Source: Larix kaempferi (Eukaryota; Streptophyta; Pinopsida; Pinales; Pinaceae). Taken from it: a stretch of 64,000 nucleotides of DNA. Under the pieces are notes generated by a model that was not told where the DNA came from, ran no database searches, and saw nothing but the letters and a program-made list of their open reading frames with translations. The translations under genes were made by a program, and so were the position numbers. Of the stretch, positions 21,190 to 34,000 are shown in pieces (the stretch's first letter is position 1; each line of letters begins with the position of its first letter). The stretch spans positions 67,678,001 through 67,742,000 of the forward strand of contig BSBM01000361.1 of NCBI GenBank assembly GCA_027924585.1, in the 5' to 3' direction.

Positions 21190-23430
21190 CTAACACTCAC
21201 TCATGGGTTGTCCTTGATCCACTTATGTTGGGAGGATTCAACTGTGCGTCCCCTGGGGTACTCAAATTCACAGTGAAGTCCCGAAGAGTTGTGCTTAGCC
21301 TCGCAACAGTTTCCTTTGTATCGTGCTCAAACTCCTTTATAGTTTCCAACATCTCTTGCGATATGGCTTCTTGAGCATGCTCTTTTGCTATGTACTATGT
21401 GGTGTGAAGTTCTTGTAACTTCTCTTCAATCTGTTTTGAAAGAGAGAGCTCCTCCTCTTGCATGGGCTATAACTTTGCTGAAGTGCCAGCCTCCTTTTCT
21501 CTCAACACTTTCAACTCCTTCTGCAGCTCCCTGATCTCTGTTAACTTCTGGATCTTCTGCCTTGGCGGAAAAGTATTCATAGATGTGTTCACAGATTCAA
21601 TCTCTTGTTGTCGATGCTGCATCTCATCTTGTATCTTCTGCAACTCAGGATCTTCCTATAGCATAGACCATACTTTAGTGGCTTCATCGAGCATGTCCTG
21701 ACATCTCGCCACTTCTGCTAAGATGTTTTCTGTTGATATCCTCAATCCTTAGATTATGGCTTCTTTATCCTCATGAAGAGTGCCATATTGCTACTAAGAT
21801 TCTAGAGTATCAATCTTCTCTTTATAGGAAATCTCCATATCCACCATCTCTTCCTTAATATTGTCCATTGCGGCACCAATATTAAGTATTGTGGCTTCTA
21901 CCTCAGGTTCCTCTTCACACTTAGGTATCTTCGCGCATACTGCTGCGACCATTTCTTTGAGTCTGTGATGTTTCTCTTGAACATTGATTAGCTCTTTGCT
22001 CTTTTCCATGGATTCACCCTTCAAATACTTATAGCTTTCTTCAACTGTAGATGTTGGTTATGAGAAATAATGTCTCTATCTCTTATCTCTTCCACAACCT
22101 GCAGGTGCAGATTGTGTAATTCTTCTAGGGGTAGCATGCCAACAATAATGTCTCATGTGCGAGGTTCTTCGCACCCTCAGCAAGTTCATCACTTGGAAAA
22201 ATAACATTAATTGGCTCAATTCTCACTAAGCTAAGTCTCATCATCAAGGTAAGCATCTTTCTCCTCCTTTGGATTAACTCACCTGACTTGCCTTCAGAGT
22301 CGGATTCACGCACCGATTCCTGCTGAACGTGTTCTATCTCTGCGACCACGCTTTTCAGCTCTGTGAGGTTCTGAATCAGGTTCACTTGGATTTCTTCGCT
22401 ATTAGCTTCTTTCAGAGCAAGCGCCTCTTCCAAGTGCTCACTGACTTGCATTGCGATGCTTTCATTTTCATCTACGTATAACTGTTCTTTGGCTGGTCGT
22501 TTAGTTGCTTTGTGATTCTTCCTTTGCCCTTTTTCTGGCACCGCACTTTCAAGGTCCTTCCGTTTCTCTCCTAACTTCCCTTCAACAATGTCTTACTTTG
22601 TTTCTTCTTGTCCTGTCTCTTTAGCTTGCGCGTTGGTCATTTCTTATCCATTCTGTGGATCTCCAGCTTCTCTTTTCTCTGATGTTGTGTTGATCGTTAC
22701 TAGCGAATCAACCTTCCACTCCGGTGGCCAGTCTTCCATAATCAACTCCATCTTCGTTGCATCTAACTGGTACAACCCTTCAAACCGTTATGGGTTCTGC
22801 TTCTTAGCTCTTGGCTGAATGTATATAAAATGGAGATCAGCTTTGAATGTTAGCCTACGGATATGCATAGCTGTCAACTCCTTTTTAATGCGTGGAGTGC
22901 ATTGAATCACATCGTACAACTTCCCATAGTAGGTAAACATCTGCTCATTATTTACCCATTGTATTTTTGGCCCCGCGTTTTCCCACATGTTTTCAAACCT
23001 AGTCCCTTGGCAATCTCCCATAATAACTATGACATTTTGCTGGTAAAGTGGCTCTCTCCAGCCCACAAATGCATCAACACCAACAACCAACTATAGTGGA
23101 AAGGGGTTCCACCATCCCAAGTTTCACGGAAATCCTCCAAGAACTCGTTCAAAAGATAACTGGACCAATTGTATAGAGTGCCATCCTTATCCTTTGCAAC
23201 TAATGAGACTGCAACAGTCGGCACCTCTGTCGGTATGCACTTCCTCAAAACGTTTCCTCCTAACAACTAGACTGTGAAACACATAGCTTAGTCCTTGATC
23301 CCAGCTGTGATATATCCACGACTTCCCTTTTGCAACTCGAACTCTTCCTTGATTCACTTCGTGAGATCTTTGTCCTTGGTTTTACCCACGAAATCCCCTG
23401 CAGTATCATCAGCTCGCTTACTGAGATGCG
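21190..23430 (-). pseudogene. Coiled-coil accessory ORF of element F
   Basis: Reading right to left, a broken reading frame runs from about 23430 (IYWITHLSKRADDT...) through 23027-23266, 22788-23090, 22125-22541 and 21794-22024 to about 21240. Frames change and stops intervene. The first third looks globular (NVLRKCIPTEVP, then YNWSSYLLNEFLEDF). The rest is rich in heptad-like E/K/L/Q repeats such as ELQKIQDEMQHRQQE and REKEAGTSAKL, indicating a long coiled coil. The layout (globular part, charged linker, coiled coil) parallels element A's LTR ORF. Function is unknown; homology between the two is only suggested. Confidence 0.5.
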
Positions 23431-23459
23431 TGATCCAGTAGATGAGGTCGATGTTTATG

Positions 23460-23800
23460 TCAACCTTGCATTCTATGTATCCATGCTTTCAAACAAATCT
23501 CTATGTGATATCTAGGATCATTCTGTCCATTATACTTTACTTTCACAATCTCAGTTTGTTCTGTAAGTATGATCTCCATCATGTTCTTGCATTGTTCCCA
23601 TGTGTTCAGATTCTGCTTATGCGCAAACCACCACCTAGCAGGTGTAGTGCGCAGTGATTTATCTAAAGCTGCTAACTTATGTTCATCTGAGACTGACATA
23701 ATTTATTCCTGAAGGAATGCATGGATATTACTTGAGCCATCATAAGTAGGGATTGGGATTACCTTTTTTCCAATCCAGCGCAGTGATTTAATGAGCTTTG
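23460..23800 (-). pseudogene. Second gag-like block of element F
   Basis: The translation shows IPIPTYDGSSNIHAFLQE, one stop, then KLAALDKSLRTTPARWWF and WEQCKNMMEIILTEQ. This is the layout of a Retrotrans_gag domain (a YDG...FL opening, then a helix ending in a W-rich segment). It lies downstream of the protease, so it is a second copy or an unrelated capsid-like domain fused to the accessory ORF. Confidence 0.45.
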
Positions 23801-23834
23801 CACATTGTCTTCCTGATACTTCATGCATTCAGAT

Positions 23835-24395
23835 CTACCAATTCCCCAATTGTGTGTCTGAATCTGATAGGAAAGAACTATCACATATCCATCTCAATGT
23901 CCCATCATCAGTAGGATTGATGTAGTCTGCTTGATTCACTATCATGTTGTATATATGATCAAGATCTTTAGCTCTGCATTCTTCTCTTATTGGTTCAATA
24001 TATCTAGGTCCCTGTAAAGGATCCAAGGGTGCGATGACCCTGATATCTGATCCTTCAAATATCATCTGCTTCTTCTTCAATTTGATAATCACGAGGTTAT
24101 CGATTTCCCAATCTATCCCCAATAATGAAGGATATGGATTGCTATCGCCTATGATTTCAATAACCTCGAAGTCTGCTTTACTTTGCACGCCATCAATGTC
24201 AACAAGGACATTCGATAATATCCCAAAAGGTAGAACCTTTTGCTGATTAGCTAGTCTCAATTGTATTGGTGACCATGATAAATTCATATTTTCCATATGT
24301 TCCCATGTCTGCTTTGTCAATACATTCACCTCTGATCCTAAGTCAAGAATGATCTGGTCCATTTCAAAGTCCCTGATCTGTGCATTTAATCTCAT
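23835..24395 (-). CDS. Aspartic protease-like domain of element F
   Basis: An open frame of 186 codons contains ILDLGSEVNVLTKQTW, corresponding to the retropepsin active-site block in which DTG or DSG is usual. Here the triad is D-L-G. The downstream PYPSLLGIDW block matches the usual (A/S)LLGxxW element of plant retrotransposon proteases. The altered triad may have reduced activity, or may be a decayed copy. It sits between the zinc knuckles and the second gag-like block. Confidence 0.65.
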   Translation of the reverse strand: MRLNAQIRDFEMDQIILDLGSEVNVLTKQTWEHMENMNLSWSPIQLRLANQQKVLPFGILSNVLVDIDGVQSKADFEVIEIIGDSNPYPSLLGIDWEIDNLVIIKLKKKQMIFEGSDIRVIAPLDPLQGPRYIEPIREECRAKDLDHIYNMIVNQADYINPTDDGTLRWICDSSFLSDSDTQLGNW

Positions 24396-24949
24396 CTCTC
24401 TTCTGGTCCTTCTATGACTCTTGATATGGTGAACTGCGCTATGTGCTTCGCTTAGGGAATTACACTACTCGTAATGGCTGAGTAGGTTTTGTAACTCTGC
24501 TAATGCATTTCCATGCTTTAATAGCTTCATGCAGCTCTATAGGAACTGCGTAACAGGACTTATGGGTTCTGTTGCAGTACACGATCCATCATATGAAATT
24601 GGCATATCCATCACAGGTGCTAGTTCACTTCAAAACTGGATTCTTGGGGTCACAGGTTCTAAGATCTGTAATACTTTTTTGGTCTCCATGAAGGCTTCTT
24701 TTTCTCTGTTAAGGTTGAAGGCAAGCATTTTTCCATTCGCTTTTATTATCTAAGCCCATTCAGTAGGATTTTGTTTCGTGATGTGGTCCTCAGAATTCAA
24801 TGCTTCAGTTATCTGATCTCTACCTGTCGTAGCTCTGCTTCGTGTCGCAACATGGATGTTGCGATCTTTATTTCGTTATTCAGTTGCGATCATTTGTATG
24901 TTCTGATTCTGTGCTTCTGGTCTTCTCTCGCATTTTTCCTTTCAAGACA

Positions 24950-25445
24950 ATACATGCCTCAATGACATGGTCAAATGAATTACAGTACTTATAGGTAGTA
25001 AAAGGGTTCTGACAATATCTGGCTAGATGTCCAGGTTGAGAGCATATATAACATACAATCTAACCTCTGCCTCTTCCTTGGCCAGTTTTTCATCCTCTTC
25101 CTTTGAATCCACCATGTCCTCTGTATGTTCCTTGATCATACTGCGCATTTTCATTGTTACTCTGCATTTCTCCTTGAACTCTGTAGACATCATGTTTTCT
25201 TTCTATCATGAGATCATATACTCTACAGTTTCTATCATCATGGCCAACTAACTTACATAATGTACAGTACATATTCTTTGGTGTTTGCACATATTTATGA
25301 AGTAGGTAATAGTGTTCTGGGCGATGTCCTCTACATCGGCATATCTTACACCATGGGCCTTGTTGTTGATTCAATGGGTTTGGTGCTCCACTAGCGATGT
25401 AATATCTGAATATAGGGCAGTGTTCCTTAGAATGTCCTTCTCCTT
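24950..25445 (-). pseudogene. Array of five zinc knuckles in element F Gag
   Basis: In minus order these are YTKCKGEGHSKEHC (first Cys changed to Tyr), CKICRCRGHRPEHY (last Cys changed to Tyr), CTLCKLVGHDDRNC, CYICSQPGHLARYC and YKYCNSFDHVIEAC. Three keep the full C-X2-C-X4-H-X4-C pattern or miss only one ligand; both Cys-to-Tyr changes are single-base. Plant Ty3/gypsy Gags normally have one or two knuckles. The RNA-binding role is inferred from the motif. Confidence 0.65.
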
Positions 25446-25499
25446 TACATTTAGTATACTAAACCTCTTCTCGTGTTTCTTTACCCTTTTTCATATCTT

Positions 25500-26862
25500 G
25501 CAACTGCAACATCAAGTTTGCTAGCTGGGCCTGTATCTATACCATCCTTGCGCTAGTTTATCCTATGGGAAAATCCTCTAGCTTCATCGTAATCTCTAAT
25601 GCCTCTGTTTTCAAATAAACCTTATGTTGCATCAGTGGTAATCTAATATGGGGAAACAACGCAGCTATGAACCATTCTTGATTTGTTGCGGTGCTATGTT
25701 GAAACTTAATTGATCTAACAGTGCTTTAAATTTTTGATCAAATTTCCATACAATCTCATTAGGATTTTGTTTGATTTCTTTTAGCTTTGTAATGCATTGA
25801 TATTCTGACTTAGGTTTCCTAAACTATCTTATCATCACAGTTTTGATCTCTACTAATGTTCTATTCTGTCCCCCAGAATATTTCATGAACCACGTCAAAG
25901 CTCTGTCCCTGAATGTAGTAACTAACTATGCTTGTCTTATGTCATCATCCTGTACTTGCTTAACATTCCAGATGGCTTCACAGAGAAACCAATGTTGCTC
26001 TGGGTCTTCTAAACCAGATCCTTTGAAAATAAGCAGCTTAATGTCGTATGTCATCCTTCTTCTAGGATGTCTAGTGTTCTGAGATGGATTAGGTATGCTA
26101 CTACTTGGATGACTCCAAGTATTGACTCCTGCGATGTTACTGCTACTAGTGTTCTGCGAACTAGTAGTATCATTTTTGTCAACTAGAGGTTTATGGAAGT
26201 GATAGGATGATAGGTAGTCAGTCTATGCTCTGTTTCGCTATCAAAATCAACCTGATATGAATGTCTATCACATCCTAACTCAGTTTCTAGGAGTATACAA
26301 GGTTTGGCTTCACGAGATCTCTCTCTAGTGCTAGGATTATATCTTTTCCACTTCGCAAAGTATAAATATTTTCCTCAGTGTCACTATCTATGTTACTGAA
26401 CATTACAGACTCAAATCCCTAGGAATTTTATTGCATTCTCAAGAAACCTTTTTCTGCTAACAAAATTTTAATATATAAACTGGGATTTTTCAGGTACTTA
26501 CCTCTAAACCCTTTGAAGAAATATCCTTCTGCTACGCTGTAAGACTTCAGAGTCTCCAAAGCAAATTTTGTAACATAGCCTTCTAGTACACTATCCATCC
26601 AAAAGTCTACTGCTCTTGAAATTGGGCTATCAACCTATTTAAGCCTATGAATCAGCTCTGGAGTCCACTCTGTAGGTTCTCCACCCTGAAAACATTTTTT
26701 TCGTTCTGCAAGTCTTGATATCCACTCATGTAGCTCATTACCAAAAAATGCAAAGAAGACTTTGTGTATGTCCGAAAATAGGTATTTTTGTAACCACTCT
26801 TCCGTAGATAAGCGTTGATATCTGTTTTCTTTCTTCGCAAACTCCTTTTCTTTCTTGATCAC
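25500..26862 (-). pseudogene. gag: gag of element F
   Basis: The N-terminal part (26635-26862) is open and charged (MIKKEKEFAKKENRYQRLS). The Retrotrans_gag core at about 25600-26040 reads KLLIFKGSGLEDPEQHW, FRDRALTWFMKYSGG, then FRKPKSEYQC-like, with several stops (for example TAG in place of a glutamine codon after ...DDIRQA). It precedes the zinc-knuckle array. The copy is not translatable as it stands. Confidence 0.65.
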
Positions 26863-26940
26863 CCAGTTATGTATCTCTGTCCTCTCAGGATTCTAGTTAT
26901 CAGAGCACATCACCAATTCAAGCATGATAACAGAACCTAA

Positions 26941-28246
26941 TGTTGGCCTCACTAACTCGTTCTTAGAATGACCCAGGTTTTGGGTATTTCAGATACCCAA
27001 CAAAACCCTCTTTTCACCGGCCCTTTCGGCAACAACCTGCGAACAGACTGAGGTCTCACCCAAGGTGAAGTTATGGGGTGGCTATAGAAGCATGTTTCTA
27101 TAACCCGTTGATGCACAACTATGGAACTGTTACACTGAGAAAATTCACACCTACTTCGCATCCACTTCTAATACCACAACGCACTCTAGAACTATGCACT
27201 AGTGATAGTTACCCACACTACACTACTACAATGCAGTTATGAGACTGCGCTTCTGGGAAGTTGCACACACTACAGGATGCGCTGAATTAGTGTTACCTAT
27301 GCAACTACGCATTCATCATATTCAGAGTTGCTTGCATATTCAGTTATATGTGTCCAACACTTAACATATTATTCTCATCAACCATACACATGAAAATACA
27401 TACAAAAGCATGAACATACATAAACATGAAGCAATATCACAGATGCAATCACAAAATACTAGTATTTACACGATTCACCCCCCGGATGGGAGTTACATCC
27501 ACGAGAACTGTTGTTTATATTAATGGGAAGGGTTAACAGTTCCATTCTATGCACACAGCTACAGACTCTTCTCTACAATGGGTCTCTGTGTACACAACTA
27601 CAGAACCTCTTTCTCTCTTTCTCTTGGCCTAGATCTAACTTACAAAAGCTCGATAAAAACAATGACCAACCATTCCCTATAAAAAAATTTCCCTTTTATA
27701 GATTGTGCCCAAAGGTCACATATTTACAATAGTTATGGGCCAAAACCCCATAGTACCCTTAAACCCCCCAAAAACGACGCGGTTACCCTGCTAACCATAC
27801 TTTTCCATAACTTCTCAGCTACTATGCTTTTCCTTGGTCGTCCTTTCCGCTGCTTCCTTGGCTCTATCGCTCTTCTGACAGCCACTTGCTCTTACTGCAC
27901 GACGCTGACTGTACCCTGGTGCGTCCTTTTCACTTTTCACCTCATCAACGTTGTTCCTATAACTGTCAGGGCACCGCTTCTTCTTTAAATACTCCAACTA
28001 CCTTGGTTGTCCTTTGTACCTCTGCCTTTACTGAGGAAGCAGGCCCCTATCCGCCATCTTCTTATTGCTCCATACCCTATTCCCGAGAATCATAGAGTCG
28101 TTTCTCCCCAAAATAGGCCAATACCAAGCCTCTCCAAATTCGTACTTCTGCCTCAAAACTGTTGTGCTTGAGCTACGCTTCCACAAAAATGTGCTAACTT
28201 GGACTTCGCTTCACCAAAACTGCGCCAACTTGGGCCTCGCCCAACA
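26941..28246 (-). repeat. 5' LTR of element F
   Basis: It begins (plus view) TGTTGGCCTC and ends GCCCAACA. It adjoins the gag side of the minus-strand element. No clear primer site could be matched to the TTAGGTTCTGTTATCATG that follows it on the minus strand. Confidence 0.85.
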
Positions 28247-28546
28247 GTGGCCTTGTATAGTTAGCTATGGATTTGTTTATTATATTATGCATCTGTACAT
28301 CACATTTAAATTCTACCATGCTTTGACCAACACATGGCTCACTAACCATATTTATTGTTGAGGTATGCATATCTATTTGGGATATCCATGGTAGGTCCTT
28401 GGACTTGATCTCCTCACCATGTTCCTTACGATAATGAACGATATTACATCATTTACATAACATATGCCAAGGTGTCAGAACCAGGGACATTAAAGAAAGG
28501 TATAGTATCCCAGTTTTAATAAAATTTTCTCAACATTATTAAACAC
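28247..28546. other. Unclassified AT-rich spacer between F and B
   Basis: I see no ORF, repeat or RNA feature here. It is probably more host retrotransposon sequence (perhaps E), but no match inside the window proves it. Confidence 0.4.
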
Positions 28547-30993
28547 TGTCACATCCCTAATTACCTCGGTGTCTTTCAAAGGTGATGGGAGCTCCTTAGA
28601 ACCAACCTGCTAATTTTTTTCCAAAATTATGCATCTTTACACAACCACAATTTATTCTGCAAAACCAACTTTAGTCCGCAATCCGCAAGCTGCAATGCAG
28701 GAGTCGGAAGTCGGCACAGGAACGCAAAACTTCGAGAATTACACCTCCGACTTCCGCAATCTATAGTCCGCAATGTAGGGGTCGGAATGTTGAAACCCCA
28801 AATACACTACTTCGAAGGATCACGCCTCTGACATCCACAATCTGCAATCCATGATGCGGGATTCGGAAGTCGAAACCCCAAATTCACAACTCTAGGAAAA
28901 TTACTCCTCTAACTTCCGCAATCCGCAATCTGTGATGCGGGAGTCGGAAGTCAAAACTCCAATGCGCAAATCCATACAAATCACCCCTCCAACTTCTGAA
29001 ATCCGCAATCCTCCTTGCAGGAGTTAGAAATTTGAAACCACACATGTAACTCTAAATAAATCTCCCCTTCGACTTCTGCAATCCGCAATCCGCCCTGTGG
29101 AAGTCGGAAAGTCGGAAGTAGGCCATATGCTCTTGTTATTGCCAACTTCTCAAGCTGATAACTTTCTCATCCTAAGTCCATTTTTGGAAAAATTGGTACC
29201 GTTGGAAATATCTCAGTGAGCCCTATGCAACGGTGTGATCCTCTACCACACTTGAGGACTCTGATTTTGTCCTTCTTCCAAAAACATTGTTGCCCCAAAC
29301 TTCATCAATACCTCTTTACCACTCTGTACAGATCTCTGATACCACTCTGTCAAGGCCCCTCCCTTCATCTGACCCACAGAGGGATCATGAAAACAACAGG
29401 AGAGGTGTCTAATTCATCCCCTAATCCCAAGTGATGAAATACAAACCATGTACAGGCGTGTGCAATGCATAACAACATACACAATAGAACTAAATCTCAT
29501 TAATGCATATACAACATGCAAGGATAACAACATATCTAACATAAGAAAAATGATGAAACTATCATATATGAACCAGCCTCATGTTTAGGCTTATACACAA
29601 GCTTCCTACTAATTCACTCCATGTAATCATTTCATTCATATTGACTTGAAATAGCAGATACTCATAACATAAGAATTAACATGATTTAGAACTATAGACA
29701 GCACTTATGTTTAAGATGAAGTTGTCCAAGCAACTGAATATGTGAGAGAAACATTCCACCCAACCATACGTCTCTATCCAGCCTATATTATTTCAACTGG
29801 GAGACCACCCCCGAGTTGGGCTATGTATACACCAAGGAGGAACTAAACAAGCTCACTCATAGCCATGGTTTCACACCAGCAGACATGCTAACACCGTTGG
29901 GTTTATCAAGCATGAAAAGAGACAAGGAGGAGGATGATAAGCCAGTGAGCTCAACCATAGAGCTACATGCATTTTAAACTAAATACCAACAGCCTTGGCA
30001 CCCACAATACCTACCACACCCAACCAAAGGAAGGTCCCCTTCTCTTCTACATAGTCCCTCAAGCACCCCTTCCCTCTAGTGCTCTTCAATGTGGGCATAT
30101 AAAGGTTCAAGTTGTTGATTCCTTTAGATTCTAGCCTTCACTGGGTTTATCAAGCAATTCCAACCTCTATTTTATCTTCTTTTATGTCACTCACGCTTGG
30201 ATCTCCTCAGGGTTGCAACTGAATGGATCTATCCCAAAATTGGATTCTTGGCTATCCAATCTTCATTTTCTCATGGGTTTTTGAGCATCTCACACTCTGA
30301 AATACACCCCTCAAGTTCAAGTCGAAGGATTCCCTATTGGATTTAACTTCCCACATGCATTTCTGGACGATTTTGGCACTCCAACTCATGGCTTAACCCA
30401 TAATCACGATCTCTCATTTTTTTTCATTATTGGGCTTGTGAATGCATGAAAATTGATCCTTGGATGATAAAAAATGGAATGGGGATAAGGGAAAATGTAT
30501 CCCCATGAGGTAGAGTGACTTGTGGGTCAAGTAAACAAAGCCAATACCCTATCATACGAATTTCAGGGTTTCCCATGCTCCATTGAATCCATGGACTGAT
30601 TTTCTTCAACCACTTCCTTACAGCATAATTTAATGTCAGTAAGGAAAGTCAAATGGGTTCTCAAGATGACACTTGGCATCCTATGGTTCAATCCCAAAAC
30701 CCCCTGACCTCTCCTGAGTTGATACACATGGCCCCTTCTTATTAGTTTCTCCTATAGCCAGTTTTCTTTGCTATTTTTATTGCATGCTATTTATTTTCAT
30801 CATTTTTACAATTTCCATGGCTTAATAGCACATGGCTAACATAATATCAAATACTTTCCTTTTTAAATAAAATCCGAGCATCCACTAGTGGGGCCTTGGC
30901 CTTGAGCTCCATTATAGGAAAACACACATCGCATGGATACAATATTTACATTAAAATCCAATATATCCTAAGGGTCAAAATGGGGATGTTACA
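28547..30993 (-). repeat. 3' LTR of element B (2.45 kb)
   Basis: The minus strand starts TGTAACATCCCC next to the purine tract and ends GGGATGTGACA. The outer 801 bases (28547-29347) form a module that occurs twice in the 5' LTR. An internal TGTCAAGGCC boundary at 29348 is preceded by a primer-site-like sequence. Confidence 0.8.
28670..29120. repeat. 80-bp tandem palindromic repeats in B 3' LTR
   Basis: There are about five and a half units of 80 bases. Each opens with acttccgcaatccgcaat and has a later gcgggagtcggaagt, so ACTTCCG pairs with CGGAAGT and CCGC with GCGG as a potential stem. The same array lies at 36975-37412 and 37762-38228. Confidence 0.8.
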
Positions 30994-30994
30994 A

Positions 30995-31008
30995 TCCCCT
31001 CCCCCTTA
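30995..31008 (-). other. Polypurine tract of element B
   Basis: The minus strand reads TAAGGGGGAGGGGAT immediately before the 3' LTR start TGTAACATCC. This is a classic plus-strand primer site. Confidence 0.85.
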
Positions 31009-31009
31009 G

Positions 31010-34000
31010 AACAATACCATCCTCGGTGTTCTCAAAACTAAACAAAAATGGGAATGCCTCTCTCATGGCATCCTCTAGATGCCATGTAGCGTCATTGGGA
31101 GTAAGGTGCTTCCACTGCACCTTTACCTGATCGATGGCCCGCTTCTAGAGCAATGTGACCTTCTTGTCGAGAATTTGCATAGGGTCCACTTGGAACTCTC
31201 CCTTGGGTTCCACCTGTATCACATTCCAATCAATTATGTGATTAGGATCATGTACATACTTCTTAAGAAAAGAAACATGAAAAACATTATGAGCTCTCAT
31301 GTTAGCAGGAAATACAATCTTATATTCAACTGGTCCTATCCTATTAAGGACTTCAAATGGCCCACAATATCTTGGTGCCATCTTGGCACAAATCCCCAAC
31401 TTTAGGGAACTTTTCCTTGCCTTCACTCTTAAGTACACATGATCCCCAATCTGAAACTCCTTATGCACTCTTTTCAAATCTACATAACTCTTTTGCCTTT
31501 CCTGAGATGCCTTTAAATTCTTCCTAATCTTCACAATTTCTTGTTCCATTTCCTTAATCATCTCTGGCCCAATCACTACCCTGTTCATCGGACGATCCCA
31601 ATTCACTGGATTCCTACATTATTTTCCATACGATGCATCAAAAGGACTCATTTTCAATGATGCTTGATGTCCATTACTGTATGCAAATTCTACCAAGTGT
31701 AGGTAATCCTCCCACCTAGATGGTTTGTTCATCACATACATTCTCAACATGTCTTCAAGAACCTAATTCACCCTCTCAGTTTGGCCATTTGTTTGAGGAC
31801 GATATGCTATACTACAATTCTATTGAGTTCCAATTCCTGAAATAATCCCTTCCAAAAATTGGATGTGAACTTTACATCTCTATCTGAAATTATTGCCTTG
31901 GACAATCCATGCAATATGGATATCTCCTTCATTTAAATATGTGCTATGTCACTTGTCTTATGAGTGAAATTGAATCGAATAAAGTGAGCTACCTTTAATA
32001 GCTTGTCTACCACATAATTGAATCATGCTTCCTCACTGTCATTGGAAAACCTGTTATAAAATCCATAGGAATTACTTCCCACTTCCATTCTGGAATGGGC
32101 AAAGGCTGGAACAATACTGCTGGATGTTGGTGTTCTACCTTAACTTGTTGGCATTTTTTACACTTAGAAATGTATTCTTCTATGTATTTCTTCATCCCAT
32201 GTCAAAAGTATTGCTTTCTTGCCATTTTTATTGTCTTTTGATATCTTGGATGTCCAGAGTATGGCATTTGATGTATTTCATCCATCACTAACTTCTTTAA
32301 ATCTACACAATTTGGAATATATAGTCTATCTTTATAAAGGAGGATATCATCTTCACCAAGCTGATATCCTACACACTTTTCATCTATATTTCCCTGCTGC
32401 AATTTTTCTTTAATTTGAAGGTAAGTTTCATCATTGGTTTCGGCTTCAAGAACTCTTGTCTTCAAATCTGATTTGCACATGCTTAATGCTGCAACATGGG
32501 ATTTTCTGCTAAGAGCATCTGCAACCTTATTCTCTTTCCCTTTTACATGCTTAATTTCAAAATCAAATTCACAGAGAAATTCCATCCACCTAGCTTTTCT
32601 AGCATTCAAGTTTGGTTGTTCAAAAAAATACTTCAAACTCATGTGGTCTGTCCTAAGCTCGAATCTTCTTCCAAACAAATAATGTCTCCACATCTTGAGA
32701 GCATGTACTATGGCTGCTAATTCTAAATCATGCGTGGAATAATTCTTTTCATGTTCTTTTGATTTTTTTGACTCATAGAAAATCACAAACCCTTCTTGCA
32801 TGAGCACTCCACCTAGACCTTCAATGCAAGCATCTGTGCACACTACAAAATCCTTCTTTGGATCTGTAATCTTCAAAACAAGAGCACTGGTGAGTAACTT
32901 CTTTAGCTGCTGAAAGTTTTTCTCACATTTTTTGGACCATACAAACTTGACATTCTTCCTCTGCAATAATTTAATTGGGTGGGCTATCTTGTAAAATCCT
33001 TTAATGAACCTTCTATAATAGCTTGCAAGACCCATAAAATATCTAACATCTGTAACATTCTTTGGAGTAGGCCAACCCATTATGGCTTCAATATTTTCTG
33101 GATCTACTGCAATTCCTTCTTCTGAGATGACATGACCCAAATACTGTACCTTCCTTTGATAGAAATCACACTTGCTCAGCTTTGCATACAATTGGTGTTC
33201 TATAAGAACTTGAAACACCATTATTAGATGTTCATTGCGTCGAGAGGCACTCTACAGCCTAGTATGGGGGATATCTTGTTAGTCGATTGTTTGTCGAGTT
33301 TGTCGAGTGTTTGTCGAGTAACAAAATAATACAAAGTAAACAAAAAAAAGAATAATACAAAGTAAAAAGTAATAAATATTATGTCGGCCATAAACAAAAA
33401 AGAATAATACAATGTAAAAAGTAAATATGAGACTTAAACTAGAGACTTTACTTTTTACTTTTAATACAAAGTAAAAAGTAAATATGAGACTTTAGAGTGT
33501 TTGTCCAGTAACAAAATAATACAAAGTAAACAAAAAATAATAATACAAAGTAAAAAGTAATAATATTATGTCGGCCATAAACAAAAAATAATAATACAAA
33601 GTAAAAAGTAATAATATTATGTCGGCCATAAACAAAAAATAATAATACAAAGTAAAAAGTAAATATGAGACTTAAAGTAGATACTTTAGAGCTTAGGATT
33701 AGGTGGCTCAGGTATTGCACTCAAGGAGCTATTCAAGGATAGGTTTGCACCTCGAGGAATTTGATCCCTCTCGGCGCTTGATAGAGCCTAGGATTTGGAT
33801 CTAGGCTGGTTATGCTCTTCTTCATTCCTTGAATAAACAAGAATGTCATCCAAGAATACTAACACAAACTTATCCAAATACTTGTTGAAGACACTATTCA
33901 TGAGACACATGATTGTAGCAGGTGCATTGGTAAGACCAAATGGAACCAGTGTGAACTCATAATGGCCATATCTTTTCTGGAAAGTTGTCTTGTGAATGTA

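Larger units (their letters stand above)
19884..28246 (-). mobile_element. Element F: non-autonomous gag-protease LTR retrotransposon
   Basis: Paired LTRs (19884-21183 and 26941-28246) flank 5.8 kb of internal sequence. Coding traces are all on the minus strand: gag, an array of zinc knuckles, an aspartic protease-like domain, a second gag-like block and a coiled-coil ORF. No reverse transcriptase, RNase H or integrase motif is found, and there is no space for them. Flanks GTTTC and GTGGC match at three of five positions, so the target duplication is doubtful. The element is old: its left LTR starts TATTGACC instead of TGTTGGCC, and the ORFs carry many stops. Confidence 0.75.

Noticed and set aside
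19884-28246. Hidden RT or integrase in F
   Set aside because: A search of the given translations on both strands found no YxDD, HHCC or DDE blocks.
33448-33720. Minus-strand hydrophobic ORF resembling membrane segments
   Set aside because: It comes from translating the AT-rich 51-bp tandem repeats of an insertion and has no start context or conservation.
33700-33805. Possible tRNA-like segment (gatccctctcggcgc region)
   Set aside because: I could not fit a cloverleaf or both internal promoter boxes.
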